A stretch of 64,000 bases of DNA from Pseudaquabacterium pictum. Lineage in GTDB: Bacteria > Pseudomonadota > Gammaproteobacteria > Burkholderiales > Burkholderiaceae_C. The stretch is taken from NCBI RefSeq assembly GCF_005403045.1, contig NZ_BJCL01000004.1, positions 248,001-312,000 of the forward strand. The letters run 5' to 3'. Each line of letters opens with the position of its first letter. Positions within the stretch are counted from its first letter, which is position 1. Positions 43,296-53,514 of this stretch are shown in pieces. Under the pieces are notes generated by a model, which ran no database searches, had not been told where the DNA came from, and worked only from the letters and a program-made list of their open reading frames with translations. Both the position numbers and the translations under genes were made by a program.

Positions 43296-44213
43296 TTGAA
43301 CACGCCTGCCGACCTCGCCGCCCTGCGCCGCCAGCGCTTCGCCCGCATCCTGCTGTGGCTGGTGCCGCTGGCCTGGTCGAGCAACTACCTGATCGCCCGT
43401 GCCGCGTCAGGCGTGATCTCGCCGCATGTGCTGGCCCTGGGCCGCTGGAGCCTGGCCTTCGCGCTGATGCTGCCGCTGGCCTGGGCCGGGCTGCGCCGCG
43501 CCGGCCGGCCCTGGCTGGCGGCCGAATGGAAGCAGCTGCTGGTGCTGGGCGGCCTGGGCATGTGGATCTGCGGCGCCTTCGTCTACATCGGCGGGCAGAC
43601 CACCTCGTCGGCCAACATCGCGCTGATCTACGCGGCCACGCCGGTGGCCATCGCGGTGGTGGGCGCGGTGCTGCTGGGCGAGCGCATGGCGTCCAGCCAG
43701 GTGGCGGGCGTGGCACTGGCGCTGGCCGGCGTGCTGTTCGTCATCGCCAAGGGCGATCTGCGCAACCTGCTGGCGGTGCGCTTCACCATCGGCGACGGCT
43801 GGGTGCTGGCCGCCGGCGTCAGCTGGGTGGCCTACTCGGTGCTGCTGCGGCTGTGGCCCAGCCGGCTGGGCACGGCCGAGCGGCTGGTGGCCATCACCGC
43901 CGGTGGCATCCTGGTGCTGCTGCCCTTCACCGCACTGGAGCTGGCCCTGGTCACGCCGCCGCCGTTCAGCTGGCCCGCACTGGGCCTGGTGGTGGCCGCC
44001 GCGGTGCTGCCGGGCATGCTGGCCTACCAGGCCTATTCCTTCATGCTGCGCGAGCTGGGCGCCGGGCCCACCGCGCTGGTGCTGTACCTCGGGCCGGTGT
44101 ATGCCGCGTTCACTGCCTGGCTGCTGCTGGGCGAGCGGCCGGCCTGGTACCACGCGGCCGGCGCGGCGCTGATCCTGCCCAGCATCTGGCTGGCGACGCG
44201 GCGCCAGGCTTAG
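43296..44213 (+). CDS. EamA/DMT family transporter
   Basis: A 305-residue inner-membrane protein with about ten hydrophobic helices in two repeats (WLVPLAWSSNYLIARAA... and WVLAAGVSWVAYSVLL...LGPVYAAFTAWLLLGERP). It is a drug/metabolite exporter family member; the solute is unknown. No ATG is available near the start of the first helix, so a TTG start is used, with only a weak CCGGA upstream. It overlaps the convergent MFS gene by four bases. Confidence 0.88.
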   Translation: MNTPADLAALRRQRFARILLWLVPLAWSSNYLIARAASGVISPHVLALGRWSLAFALMLPLAWAGLRRAGRPWLAAEWKQLLVLGGLGMWICGAFVYIGGQTTSSANIALIYAATPVAIAVVGAVLLGERMASSQVAGVALALAGVLFVIAKGDLRNLLAVRFTIGDGWVLAAGVSWVAYSVLLRLWPSRLGTAERLVAITAGGILVLLPFTALELALVTPPPFSWPALGLVVAAAVLPGMLAYQAYSFMLRELGAGPTALVLYLGPVYAAFTAWLLLGERPAWYHAAGAALILPSIWLATRRQA

Positions 44214-45568
44214 CGCACCCACAGCCGGGCCGCGCTGGACAGTGCGCCCAGCGCCGCAAAGCCGGCGCCCAGTGCCAAGGCCACCACCGGCCCCTGGCTG
44301 CCAGCGATGCCGAAGCACAGCGCCACCAGGGCCGCGCCCAGGGCCTGGCCGTTGAGCCGCGCCATCGCCACCATGCCGCTGGCACCACCGGCGCGCTGCG
44401 GCGGCGCCGCCGACATGATGGCCTTGAGGTTGGGCGACTGGAACAGGCCGAAGCCCAGGCCGCACACCGCCATGCCCAGCGTGATGCGCAGCACCGAGGC
44501 ATCCCCTGGCAGCAGGGCCATGGCGGCCATGCCGGCGCTGAGGATGACCAGGCCGATGCCGCCCATCAGGCCCGGTGCCTGGCTGTCCGACAGACGGCCG
44601 GCGATCGGTGCCATCGCCGCCACCATGATGGCCCAGGGCGCCATCATGAAGCCGGTCTGCACCGGATCGCGGTGCAGCACCGTCTCGAAGAAGAACGGCA
44701 GGCTGACGAAGGCCAGGCCCTGGGCGCAGAACGACGCCACCGCGGTGCAGATCGACAGCGCGAACATCGGCCGGCGCAGCAGGTCCACCGGCAGCATGGG
44801 CGCCGGATGGCCGGCCTGGCGGCGCAGCAGCAGCGCGCCGGCACCCAGGGTCAGCGCCAGCAACGGCGCCACCACCACCAGCGGCTGGCGCTGGGTGGCG
44901 GCGCTCAGCGCACCGACCAGGCTGGCAAAGCACAGCGCGGTGAGCAGCGCGGTCAGCGGATCGGGCGGTGCGCCGGCGGTGTGGCTGCGCGGCAGCGCCG
45001 GCCAGGCCACCAGCAGCGCCAGCAGGGCCAGCGGCAGGTTGATGCCGAACAGCCACGGCCAGGGCGCCACCGCCAGCACCAGCGAGGCGATGGTGGGCCC
45101 GGCGGCGAAGGACACGCCCACCACCAGCGCGTTCAGCCCAACGCCACGGCCCAGCATCTGCGGCGGGTAGATGGCGCGGATCAGCGCGATGTTCACGCTC
45201 ATCAGCGCCGCCGCGGCAATGCCCTGCAGCGCCCGGGCGATGGCCAGGACGGTCAGGCTGTCGGCCAGGGCGCAGCCCAGCGAGGCCAGCATGTAGGCCA
45301 CCAGCCCGCCCAGGTGCACCCGGCGCGCGCCCAGGCGGTCGGCCAGCGCGGCGAACGGCAGCAGGCAGCCGGCCACCGCCAGCTGGTAGGCATTGACCAC
45401 CCAGATGGCCTGGGCCGGCGGCGACTTCAGATCAGCCGCGATGGCGGGCAGCGCGGTGTTGACGATGGTGGAATCGAGCGTGGCCAGGGCCACGGCCAGC
45501 AGCACCGCGGCCAGCGCGAGCCGGTCGCGCGGGCCCAGGCCGGCGGCAGACGGGGGCGTGGCGGCCAT
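44210..45568 (-). CDS. MFS transporter, DHA2 (EmrB/QacA-like) family
   Basis: A 452-residue exporter with about 14 hydrophobic helices. The DHA2 marks are LDSTIVNTALPAIAADL in helix 1, WVVNAYQLAVAGCLLPFAALADRLGARRV as motif A, and RALQGIAAAALMSVNIALI. It would expel drugs or metabolites using the proton gradient. The start gives MAATPPS. It lies downstream of selA and the tRNA-Sec gene on the same strand but has no obvious link to selenium. Confidence 0.88.
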   Translation of the reverse strand: MAATPPSAAGLGPRDRLALAAVLLAVALATLDSTIVNTALPAIAADLKSPPAQAIWVVNAYQLAVAGCLLPFAALADRLGARRVHLGGLVAYMLASLGCALADSLTVLAIARALQGIAAAALMSVNIALIRAIYPPQMLGRGVGLNALVVGVSFAAGPTIASLVLAVAPWPWLFGINLPLALLALLVAWPALPRSHTAGAPPDPLTALLTALCFASLVGALSAATQRQPLVVVAPLLALTLGAGALLLRRQAGHPAPMLPVDLLRRPMFALSICTAVASFCAQGLAFVSLPFFFETVLHRDPVQTGFMMAPWAIMVAAMAPIAGRLSDSQAPGLMGGIGLVILSAGMAAMALLPGDASVLRITLGMAVCGLGFGLFQSPNLKAIMSAAPPQRAGGASGMVAMARLNGQALGAALVALCFGIAGSQGPVVALALGAGFAALGALSSAARLWVR

Positions 45569-45605
45569 CAACCGGGCCGGCGGCTGACCGGCCGCGCAGC
45601 GCGCC

Positions 45606-45701
45606 TGGCGGAGGGGAATGGGAGTCGAACCCACCCGGCAGCGCTGAGCGCCACCCACCGGGTTTGAAGCCCGGCCGGCCCACCGGGACCGTTTCCCCTC
45701 C
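45606..45701 (-). tRNA. selC: Selenocysteine tRNA (UCA anticodon)
   Basis: On the minus strand the acceptor starts GGAGGGGAA and ends CCCCTCC-GCCA, with the CCA encoded. The anticodon loop is CTTCAAA, giving TCA (genomic 45665-45667). The T-arm contains GGTTCGACTCC. The total of 96 bases, the extended acceptor and long variable arm are characteristic of tRNA-Sec, which inserts selenocysteine at UGA. It lies 37 bases downstream of selA on the same strand and could be on the same transcript. Confidence 0.95.
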
Positions 45702-45738
45702 TGAATCCTTCGATCATCGCCTGGGTGCCCGGCCGCCC

Positions 45739-47211
45739 TCAGGCCAGCGCGGCCTGCAGGGCCGGCAGCTGGGCAGTGAAGGCGGCGCTGTCGTCCAGGC
45801 AGCGCAGGTCCAGCAGCAGGCGGTCGTCATGGATGCGGCCGATCACCGGCAGCGGCAGGCCGCGCAGGGCGGTGGCCAGGCCGTCGAGCGCGCGGCCGGC
45901 GGCCTTCTTCTGCGCCGGCGCGATGGCCAGGCCGGCCGAGGGCAGCCGGTCCACCGGCAGCGAGCCGGAGCCGATCTGGCCCAGCAGATCGACCACCGCC
46001 ACGCCGAAGCGCGGCGCCAGCGCTGCCGCCAGCAGCGGCTGCAGCGCCTGCGCCTGGGCGCGGATGGCCTCGGCCGGGCGGGTGAGCAGGCGCAGCGTGG
46101 GCAGGTCCTGCGCCAGCCGTTCGGGCCGCAGGTAGAGCATCAGCGTGGCCTCCAGCGCCGCCAGCGGGAGCTTGCCCATGCGCAGCGCGCGCTTGAGCGG
46201 GCAGCGGCGGATGCGCTCGATGGCCGCGCGGCGGCCCACCAGCAGGCCGGCCTGCGGGCCGCCCAGCAGCTTGTCGCCGCTGAAGGTGACGACATCGCAG
46301 CCGGCGGCGATCTTCTCCTGCGGCAGCGGCTCGCGCGGCAGGCCCCACTGCGCCAGATCGACCAGCGAGCCGGCGCCCAGGTCGGTGGCCAGCGGCAGGC
46401 CGTGGGCCTGGGCGATGCCGACCAGCTCGGCTTCATCGACGGCGGCGGTGAAGCCCTGCACCATGTAGTTGCTGGTGTGCACCTTCATCAGCAGCGCGGT
46501 CTGCGGCGTGATGGCCTGGGCATAGTCGCGCGCATGGGTGCGGTTGGTGGTGCCCACCTCCACCATGCGGGCGCCGGCGCTGGCCATCACGTCGGGCATG
46601 CGGAAGGCGCCGCCGATCTCCACCAGTTCGCCGCGCGAGACGATCACCTCACGCCCGCCGCCGGCCAGCGCGGCGATGGTCAGAAGCACCGCCGCGGCAT
46701 TGTTGTTGACCACGGTGGCGGCCTCGGCGCCGGTCAGCGTGCACAGCAGTTCCTCGACCACGCTGTCGCGGTCGCCGCGGCCACCGCTGTGCAGGTCGTA
46801 TTCCAGGTTGTTGGGGCCGGTCATCACCGCCAGCAGGTGGGCCAGGGCGCTGTCGGCCAGCAGGGCGCGGCCCAGGTTGGTGTGCACCACCGTGCCGGTG
46901 AGGTTGAGCACCGGCCGCAGCCGCGGCGCCAGCCGGGCGGCCACCCGGTCGGCCAGCGCCTGGGCGAGTGAATCAGGCTGCACCGCGGCGGGCGGCAGGC
47001 TGCCGTCCAGCGCCTGGCGGCGCAGGCCGTCGAGCAGGCCGCGCGCCTGGTCGGCCACCAGGCTGTGGCCGTGCTGCTGCACCAGGGCCGCCACCGGGGG
47101 CTGGCGCAGCAGGCGGTCAACGGCGGGCAGATCCTGCGGACGTGCAGCGGGCAGGGTCGGCGGAGACGGGGGCGGGCAGATCATGGACGGCGTGGCAGAC
47201 TGGCCGATCAT
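45739..47211 (-). CDS. selA: L-seryl-tRNA(Sec) selenium transferase
   Basis: A 490-residue PLP enzyme converting seryl-tRNA-Sec to selenocysteyl-tRNA. Landmarks are [58 protein letters not shown] and the PLP lysine in [15 protein letters not shown]. The start at 47211 is chosen because GGAGG lies eight bases upstream; ATG 47184 would give 481 residues. The neighbouring selC tRNA supports the call. selB is not in the window; it would be expected upstream of selA or elsewhere, so the organism should encode selenoproteins outside this window. Confidence 0.95.
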   Translation of the reverse strand: MIGQSATPSMICPPPSPPTLPAARPQDLPAVDRLLRQPPVAALVQQHGHSLVADQARGLLDGLRRQALDGSLPPAAVQPDSLAQALADRVAARLAPRLRPVLNLTGTVVHTNLGRALLADSALAHLLAVMTGPNNLEYDLHSGGRGDRDSVVEELLCTLTGAEAATVVNNNAAAVLLTIAALAGGGREVIVSRGELVEIGGAFRMPDVMASAGARMVEVGTTNRTHARDYAQAITPQTALLMKVHTSNYMVQGFTAAVDEAELVGIAQAHGLPLATDLGAGSLVDLAQWGLPREPLPQEKIAAGCDVVTFSGDKLLGGPQAGLLVGRRAAIERIRRCPLKRALRMGKLPLAALEATLMLYLRPERLAQDLPTLRLLTRPAEAIRAQAQALQPLLAAALAPRFGVAVVDLLGQIGSGSLPVDRLPSAGLAIAPAQKKAAGRALDGLATALRGLPLPVIGRIHDDRLLLDLRCLDDSAAFTAQLPALQAALA

Positions 47212-47328
47212 CGTCGATCCTCCGGCCCCCGGCCGTGTGTCGCCCAGGCAACAGACCCGGCCCGCCAAGGCTGGCACCGTGCCGGTCGGCCCGGCGACGC
47301 CGCCCCAACCCCTCTCTGGAAGACTGCC

Positions 47329-48771
47329 ATGCGCGACTACCTCAAGTTCTACATCAACGGTGCCTGGATCGACCCCGTCACCCCGAAGACGCTGGACGTG
47401 ACCAACCCCGCCACCGAAGCCGTGGCCGGCCGCATCAGCATGGGCAGCGCCGCCGACGTGGACGCCGCGGTGAAGGCCGCCCGCGCCGCCTTCGCCAGCT
47501 ACAGCCAGACCAGCGTGGCCGAGCGCGTGGCCCTGCTGGAAGCCATCATCAACGAGTACAAGAAGCGCTACGCCGACATGGCCGCGGCCATCACCGAGGA
47601 AATGGGCGCGCCGGCGGTGCTGAGCCAGAAGGCCCAGGCCGCGATGGGCGTGGGCCACCTGACCACCGCGCTGAACGTGCTGAAGGACTACCGCTTTTCC
47701 GAGCAGCGCGGCACCACCCTGCTGGCCAAGGAGCCGATCGGCGTCTGCGGCCTGATCACGCCCTGGAACTGGCCGGTCAACCAGATCGCCTGCAAGGTGG
47801 CGCCGGCGCTGGCCGTGGGCTGCACCATGGTGCTCAAGCCCAGCGAGCTGAGCCCGTTCTCGGCCCAGATCTGGACCGAGATCCTGCATGCCGCCGGTGT
47901 GCCGGCCGGCGTGTTCAACCTGGTCAACGGCGACGGCCCGACCGTGGGCGCGGCGCTGTCCAGCCACCCCGAGGTGGACCTGGTCAGCTTCACCGGCAGC
48001 ACGCGCGCCGGCATCGAGGTGGCGCGCAATGCGGCGCCCACCGTCAAGCGGGTGCACCAGGAGCTGGGCGGCAAGAGCCCCAACCTGATCCTGCCCGACC
48101 TGGATGCCGCCGGCTTCCAGAAGGCCGTGACCGCCGGCGTGCGCGGCGTGATGAACAACAGCGGCCAGAGCTGCAATGCCCCCACCCGCATGCTGGTGCC
48201 CAACAGCCGCATGGACGAGGCCCTGGCCGCCGCCAAGGCCGCCGCCGAGGCCACCACCGTGGGCGCGCCCGACAGCGGCGCCGCCCTGGGCCCGGTGATC
48301 AGCCGCAACCAGTGGGACAAGATCGAGGGCCTGATTGCCAAGGGCATCGAGGAAGGCGCCACCGTGGTGGCCGGCGGCGTCGGCAAGCCCGCGGGCCTGG
48401 ACACCGGCTACTACGTGAAGCCCACGGTGCTGGCCGGCGTCAACAACCAGATGACGGTGGCCCGCGAGGAGATCTTCGGCCCGGTGCTGACCATCCTGGG
48501 CTACGACACGGTGGACGAGGCGGTGGCGATCGCCAACGACACGCCCTACGGCCTGGCCGCGTACGTGTCGGGCGCCGACGCCGAGGCCACCCGCAAGGTG
48601 GCCAGCCGCCTGCGCGCCGGCCAGGTCAACATCAACAGCGCCGCCCCCGACCTGATGGCGCCGTTCGGCGGCTTCAAGCAATCGGGCAACGGCCGCGAGT
48701 GGGGCGAGCACGCCTTCGGCGAGTTCCTGGAAGTCAAGGCGGTGCTGGGCTACGCGGCCAAGCAGGCGTGA
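47329..48771 (+). CDS. NAD(P)-dependent aldehyde dehydrogenase
   Basis: A 480-residue aldehyde dehydrogenase. The catalytic cysteine is in [12 protein letters not shown], the general base glutamate in [11 protein letters not shown], the cofactor segment is [33 protein letters not shown] with [10 protein letters not shown], and [11 protein letters not shown] is conserved. It oxidises an unidentified aldehyde. GGAAG precedes the ATG. It is divergent from selA and followed by a hairpin terminator. Confidence 0.92.
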   Translation: MRDYLKFYINGAWIDPVTPKTLDVTNPATEAVAGRISMGSAADVDAAVKAARAAFASYSQTSVAERVALLEAIINEYKKRYADMAAAITEEMGAPAVLSQKAQAAMGVGHLTTALNVLKDYRFSEQRGTTLLAKEPIGVCGLITPWNWPVNQIACKVAPALAVGCTMVLKPSELSPFSAQIWTEILHAAGVPAGVFNLVNGDGPTVGAALSSHPEVDLVSFTGSTRAGIEVARNAAPTVKRVHQELGGKSPNLILPDLDAAGFQKAVTAGVRGVMNNSGQSCNAPTRMLVPNSRMDEALAAAKAAAEATTVGAPDSGAALGPVISRNQWDKIEGLIAKGIEEGATVVAGGVGKPAGLDTGYYVKPTVLAGVNNQMTVAREEIFGPVLTILGYDTVDEAVAIANDTPYGLAAYVSGADAEATRKVASRLRAGQVNINSAAPDLMAPFGGFKQSGNGREWGEHAFGEFLEVKAVLGYAAKQA

Positions 48772-48781
48772 TGGCGCATCG

Positions 48782-48811
48782 GTCCGCGGGCCGGGCTTGC
48801 GGCCAGCGGAC
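48782..48811. terminator. Hairpin after the aldehyde dehydrogenase gene
   Basis: GTCCGC (48782-48787) pairs with GCGGAC (48806-48811); after one G-A mismatch GGCC pairs with GGCC, leaving an eight-base loop. It begins ten bases after the stop codon. It separates the aldehyde dehydrogenase from the STAND gene. There is no T-tract. Confidence 0.5.
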
Positions 48812-48917
48812 GTGACCGCGCAGGTGACGCCGGGGCGCCAACCTTGAAGACCGCGCCAGGGCAGCAGCGAACCAACGCACCGAACACCGGTCAGGTGCGT
48901 CACCACTCCACTCCCGC

Positions 48918-51900
48918 ATGCAGCCCCTGCGCGTCTACCTGTCCTCGACGCTGGAAGACCTCAAGGAACACCGTGAGGCGGTGTTCCGCGCGCTGGAGAG
49001 GGCAGGTCTTCTCACCGTGCGCATGGAGGCCTACACCGCTTCGGACGAGCGCCCACTGGACCTGTGCCGGCGCGACGTGGCTGGATGCGACCTGCTCGTC
49101 GGTCTGTACGCGTGGCGCTATGGCTATGAGCCTCCGGCAGAGCACGGCAACCCGGACGGCCTCTCGATCACCCACCTCGAGTACCTGCAGGCCGAGGCAT
49201 CGGGATTGCGCAAGTTGTTGTTCTTCGCGCATCCGGACACCTGCACAACCTGGCCTGCAGCCTTTCAGGATCACCTGACGGGCCGGGGGGACGGTGGCGC
49301 CAAGCTCAACCGCTTTCGCCAGCACCTCGGCACCGAGAAGACCGCGAGCTTCTTCCACACGCAAGACGAGCTGTGCACCTTGGTGCTGGCTGCCGTCCTG
49401 CGCAGCGGACTGAGCGGTCGCCTCTACAACGTCCCGCCCCTGCCGGCGGGTCTGGTGCCGCGCACGCATCTCGTCGAAGCCATCCGGGCCGGCCTGCTCG
49501 GCCAGGCAGGCAGCGCCGCCCTGCACACATGCGTGCAGGGCGCGGGCGGGTTCGGCAAGACCACGCTCGCGCTGCTGGCCTGCCACGACGCGCGTTCGGT
49601 CGACGCCTTCCCAGACGGCATGCTCTGGACCTCACTCGGCGAAGCGCCAGACCTGCTGCGGATCCTGGGCGACCTGCACGTGCAGGTGACCGGCGAACCG
49701 GCAGCTGTCTCCGGCGTGGCGTCGCTCGGCTCGGCGCTTGCCAAGGCGCTGAAGGGACGGCGGTGCCTGGTCGTCGTCGACGATGTGTGGCGCGCCGATG
49801 ACCTCGAGCCCTTCCTCGCGTGGCAGGGCCCGCGGTTCCTGGTCACCACCCGCCACCGCGCATTGGTGCAGTCGCTGTCCACCGATGCATGGTGCGAGGT
49901 GGAGGTCGACGAGCTGTCCGTGCCGGAGGCCGCCGAGTTGCTCGGGCGCGGATTCGAGGTCGACACGCCGGCCCGCGACGCGCTGCGTGCGCTGGCGCAG
50001 GCGCTCGGGTGCTGGCCGCTGTTGCTGGAGCTCGCCGCGGCGCGGCTGCGGGAGGAACACCGTCGCGGACGCGGCACGCTGCGCCAGTGCATCGACTTCG
50101 CGTCCACACTGCTCGATCGCAAAGGCGTGCTGGGTTTCGACCGGCGCGACTCGCAGGCCCGCAATGCTGCAGTGGCGCGTTCCGTGGACGTGGGTCTGGA
50201 CCTGGCCGAACGCATGCAGCCCGGCGGCGGGCTGTCGCGCCAGGCGGCGGAGCTGTCGATCTTCCCCGAGAACACCCCGATCGCCATGCGCCTGCTGGCG
50301 GACCTCTGGGGGCTGGACGACTTCGACCTCGAGGAGGACGTGCTCCGGCCGCTGGACACGCTCAGCCTCGTGCGCTGGGATCGACAGTCGGGCAGCGTGC
50401 AGCTGCACATGATGGTCCACCGCGCCCTGGGCGCACGGCTCGAGCGCGCGCCGGGAACGTCAACGGCGGTGCATCGACGCCTGCTGCAGGCCTGGGGCGA
50501 CCCGCTCGCGTTGCCGCACCCGCTGGCCTGGAAGTGGTTCGGCTGGCACTGCGTGCAAGCCGGGGATGCGGCGCGCCTGCGCGCCCTGCTGGTGGACTTC
50601 GACTGGCTGCGTGCGCGCGTTGCCGCCACGGTCAGCCCGGCGGGCGATCACACCGCCACGCGCCTGGCCGATGTGCTGTCGGACTGCGCGCTGGTGGCCG
50701 ACGACCCTGCGGTCGCGGAGTTGCGGCTGGCACTGATCCTGTCGATGTACGCACTGCAATTCCGGCCGGATGACCTGGCGGCGCAGCTGTACGGCCGGCT
50801 GGGCGGCCATGCACACCCGGCATTGGCCGGGCTGGCCGCGTCGGCTCACGTGGCGCTGCAGCGCACCGGCCGGCTTGTGCCGGCCATCGCCGCGCTGACG
50901 GCACCGGGCGCCGTGGTCGGCACACAGCGCCATGCACACGGCCATCCCCATGACGGCCCGCTGCTGGTGGCCGGTGAGCGACGCCTCGTGGTCTGGGCGG
51001 ACACGGCCGTCGAACTGCTGGGTGTTCCGGAGAACCTGGCCAGGCTCGCCCGCGTCGATGTCGAGGCCGTGATCCAACAGGTCATCCCGCTGGCGGCGGA
51101 TCGCGGAATCCTCGTGCGCACCGAGCATGCGGTCTGGCACCTGGCGGCCGGCGACGAGTTGCGGGTGCGCGGGCGGGTCGATGTGGCGGGCATGACCGAG
51201 CGCCTGACGCTCCTGCCGGGTGAGCAGGAGATCGTGTGCTGGTGCCGCGGCGACGATGCGTCGCTGCAGGCCTGGCAGGGCACGGTGGAGCCGCTCGGGG
51301 CCCTGGCGTGCGTGGGCTCGTGGACCGAGGGGCCGCCTGAACTGCACGATGTGCCGGGACATCGCAGGGCACTGGTTGCGGCGGAGGGATCGGCCCCAGT
51401 CCTGCTCGACCTGACGCGCCGTTGCCTTGCGCTGCCAGTCTCGGTGGCGGCCGCGCCGGGACCGCATCAACTTGTCGTCAGCCCCTCGGGCCGCGCCGCG
51501 GTGTGGCATGCCAACGACCTCACCGAGCCGATGACCTGGCTCGATCTCGAGAATGGGGCGCACCGACCGATGCTCGTGGCCGGTGAAAGCGGATTCGATG
51601 CCGACGACCCGTGCCAGGTCCTGGCGATCGACCCACAGGACGAACGCGTGCTCATCCGTGTGGGGCCCTACTCGGACCACCTGTACGCCTGTCTGCCCGG
51701 CGCAGGCCAGGTCGCCCGCATCGGACGCGTGCCGCGCGACCACACGCCGTGGGTCTTGTGGCTGCCGACGGGACTGCGCGCCCTGGCCTGGCAACACGGT
51801 GCGCCGATGGACCGCGCGACGGAGACTGTCGACGATGGCGGCCTGCGTCTGCTGTCCGAAGATCATCAGGAACGCCTGCTGCTGGCCATGCCGGAGAGCC

Positions 51901-53402
51901 GCCTCTTCCATGCCGACGAGGGCCAGTCCGTCACGTCGCCAGATGGCAACCGGTTCCTGTTGCTGACCCGTTCGCGCTTGGTGATGGTGACGCTGGCCGG
52001 GGATGCCGATCCGTTCTGCCAGGCGTTCCCCAATGCGGGCGCCATGGAGGCGACCTGGCTGCCAGATGGCCGGCACGCCCTCCTGTGGCACCCGGCGGAG
52101 CGGGGGCTGACACTCTGGAATGTGCAGTCCGCCTGTGTGGAAGCCACGCTGGACGGGCAAGCGCCAGCCATCATCCGGGTGCGACCACTCGCCGACGGCA
52201 CCCGTGCCATCAGCTGTTCACTGGACGGAACGGTGCAGCTCTGGAACCTTGCACGCCGCGCGCCAGTCGCCCGGCAGAGCCGGCACGATGGCGACGTGGT
52301 CGGCGCGGTGGTGTCGCGTGACGGCCGCCGAGCGCTGACTGCGTCGCGTGACGGCACCTGTCGGATCTGGTCGCTGCCGGATGGCTGTTGCCTGCACGTC
52401 GTCCGCGTCGCGCACAGGCCTGCAGAGATCGAGCGCCTGCATCTGCTGGAAGATGGCCGGCGTGTCCTGGTGACGGGCAACAGCGGGGCGGGTGCCTGCC
52501 TGGTCGACCTCGTCACCGGCGACAGGTGCGTGCTGGCGCCGGTCAGCGGCTGGGACGGCGTGCATGTTGACTGGCTGGATGACAGCGCCGAAGGCGTGCT
52601 CTGGCAGCCCGACGGCGATGCCTGGATGCCGACGCCGGTTGTCGCGCTTCCGGCATGGCCGTGGATGAGGCCGGCCGATTGCAGCGACGCCTGGAATCGC
52701 GGTCTGTTGAGGATCGGCGATGACGGCGACCTGCACTGGCTCCAGGACAGCGCGGACGTGTGCGCCCACCTCGTGGTGCGCGGTGATGCGGTGCCGGTCG
52801 TGTTGCTGGAGTCCTGCGCCGGGCAGCATGGCGAAACCGTCGACATCGTGTACGAGCTGGATCAGCTTGACAGTGCCGACGGGAACGGCGCGCTCAGCGT
52901 CTTCCATGGACGCTTCGGCGGACCCTTGAACACCTACCTGGACTGTGGCGTGGCGGTGGCCGGCGGACCCTACGTGCTGGCGTGGACCCAGGGCGAGGCG
53001 CCGATCTGCTGGTCAACCGAGCCAGGCAGTGCGCCGCGCCGGCTTGACGGCCCGGGGGGCACCATCCTGGCCATCTGCGCGTTGCCTGGCGGGCAGGCCG
53101 TGCTGATCGGATACCACGACGGGTTCCTGCGGCGTTGGGACCTGGGCCTGGGGCACATGACGGCGCAATGGGCCTGCGGGGCATCCGTCACCCAGCTCGT
53201 GCTGCTGGCCGATGGGCTCCATGTCCTGGCTGCAGTGCATGATGAGGTGCAGCTGCATGACATCACCGCACAAGCGGCCATCGCCCGCCATGCCTGCGAC
53301 GCGGCCGTCACGGCAGTGGCCGTTTCAGCGGATGGACGATGCGCTGTCGTCGGTGACCAGGCGGGCTTCGTGCAGGTGCTGAACTTGATCGAACCGCACT
53401 GA
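48918..53402 (+). CDS. NLR-like STAND NTPase: DUF4062, NB-ARC, WD40-type repeats
   Basis: A 1,494-residue protein. Residues 1-95 are a DUF4062 domain ([28 protein letters not shown]). The NB-ARC engine follows: P-loop GAGGFGKTT at 208-216, Walker B VVVDD at 285-289, FLVTTRHR at 307-314, the GxP-type [14 protein letters not shown] at 364-377 and an MHD-like LHMMVHR at 496-502. A helical stretch leads to C-terminal beta-propeller repeats from about residue 690; the clearest are [12 protein letters not shown] near 1100 and [12 protein letters not shown] near 1140, 41 residues apart, and [10 protein letters not shown] near 1400. Such STAND proteins act as ligand-triggered switches, and relatives include antiphage Avs/NLR proteins. 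The gene is monocistronic between two hairpins and has a poor ribosome site. The ligand and the output of DUF4062 are unknown. Confidence 0.9.
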   Translation: MQPLRVYLSSTLEDLKEHREAVFRALERAGLLTVRMEAYTASDERPLDLCRRDVAGCDLLVGLYAWRYGYEPPAEHGNPDGLSITHLEYLQAEASGLRKLLFFAHPDTCTTWPAAFQDHLTGRGDGGAKLNRFRQHLGTEKTASFFHTQDELCTLVLAAVLRSGLSGRLYNVPPLPAGLVPRTHLVEAIRAGLLGQAGSAALHTCVQGAGGFGKTTLALLACHDARSVDAFPDGMLWTSLGEAPDLLRILGDLHVQVTGEPAAVSGVASLGSALAKALKGRRCLVVVDDVWRADDLEPFLAWQGPRFLVTTRHRALVQSLSTDAWCEVEVDELSVPEAAELLGRGFEVDTPARDALRALAQALGCWPLLLELAAARLREEHRRGRGTLRQCIDFASTLLDRKGVLGFDRRDSQARNAAVARSVDVGLDLAERMQPGGGLSRQAAELSIFPENTPIAMRLLADLWGLDDFDLEEDVLRPLDTLSLVRWDRQSGSVQLHMMVHRALGARLERAPGTSTAVHRRLLQAWGDPLALPHPLAWKWFGWHCVQAGDAARLRALLVDFDWLRARVAATVSPAGDHTATRLADVLSDCALVADDPAVAELRLALILSMYALQFRPDDLAAQLYGRLGGHAHPALAGLAASAHVALQRTGRLVPAIAALTAPGAVVGTQRHAHGHPHDGPLLVAGERRLVVWADTAVELLGVPENLARLARVDVEAVIQQVIPLAADRGILVRTEHAVWHLAAGDELRVRGRVDVAGMTERLTLLPGEQEIVCWCRGDDASLQAWQGTVEPLGALACVGSWTEGPPELHDVPGHRRALVAAEGSAPVLLDLTRRCLALPVSVAAAPGPHQLVVSPSGRAAVWHANDLTEPMTWLDLENGAHRPMLVAGESGFDADDPCQVLAIDPQDERVLIRVGPYSDHLYACLPGAGQVARIGRVPRDHTPWVLWLPTGLRALAWQHGAPMDRATETVDDGGLRLLSEDHQERLLLAMPESRLFHADEGQSVTSPDGNRFLLLTRSRLVMVTLAGDADPFCQAFPNAGAMEATWLPDGRHALLWHPAERGLTLWNVQSACVEATLDGQAPAIIRVRPLADGTRAISCSLDGTVQLWNLARRAPVARQSRHDGDVVGAVVSRDGRRALTASRDGTCRIWSLPDGCCLHVVRVAHRPAEIERLHLLEDGRRVLVTGNSGAGACLVDLVTGDRCVLAPVSGWDGVHVDWLDDSAEGVLWQPDGDAWMPTPVVALPAWPWMRPADCSDAWNRGLLRIGDDGDLHWLQDSADVCAHLVVRGDAVPVVLLESCAGQHGETVDIVYELDQLDSADGNGALSVFHGRFGGPLNTYLDCGVAVAGGPYVLAWTQGEAPICWSTEPGSAPRRLDGPGGTILAICALPGGQAVLIGYHDGFLRRWDLGLGHMTAQWACGASVTQLVLLADGLHVLAAVHDEVQLHDITAQAAIARHACDAAVTAVAVSADGRCAVVGDQAGFVQVLNLIEPH

Positions 53403-53404
53403 AG

Positions 53405-53421
53405 CGCGCCAGGCTGGCGCG
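53405..53421. terminator. Hairpin directly after the STAND gene
   Basis: A perfect seven-base inverted repeat CGCGCCA-GGC-TGGCGCG beginning three bases after the stop codon. It isolates the STAND gene from the aminotransferase gene. No T-tract follows. Confidence 0.5.
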
Positions 53422-53514
53422 ACAACCAGGCCAGGCAACAGCCGCTTCGGACCCGAACCGGAAGCAGAAACCGCGGCATATCATCGACGGCATGCCGATC
53501 AACATCTCCGTGCA

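Noticed and set aside
45606-48771. A selenoprotein encoded near selA
   Set aside because: No gene in the window shows an in-frame TGA continuing into conserved sequence; the aldehyde dehydrogenase uses cysteine.
47212-48906. An upstream in-frame extension of selA of about 565 codons
   Set aside because: It overlaps the aldehyde dehydrogenase gene on the other strand and a GGAGG-preceded ATG at 47211 gives the normal SelA length.
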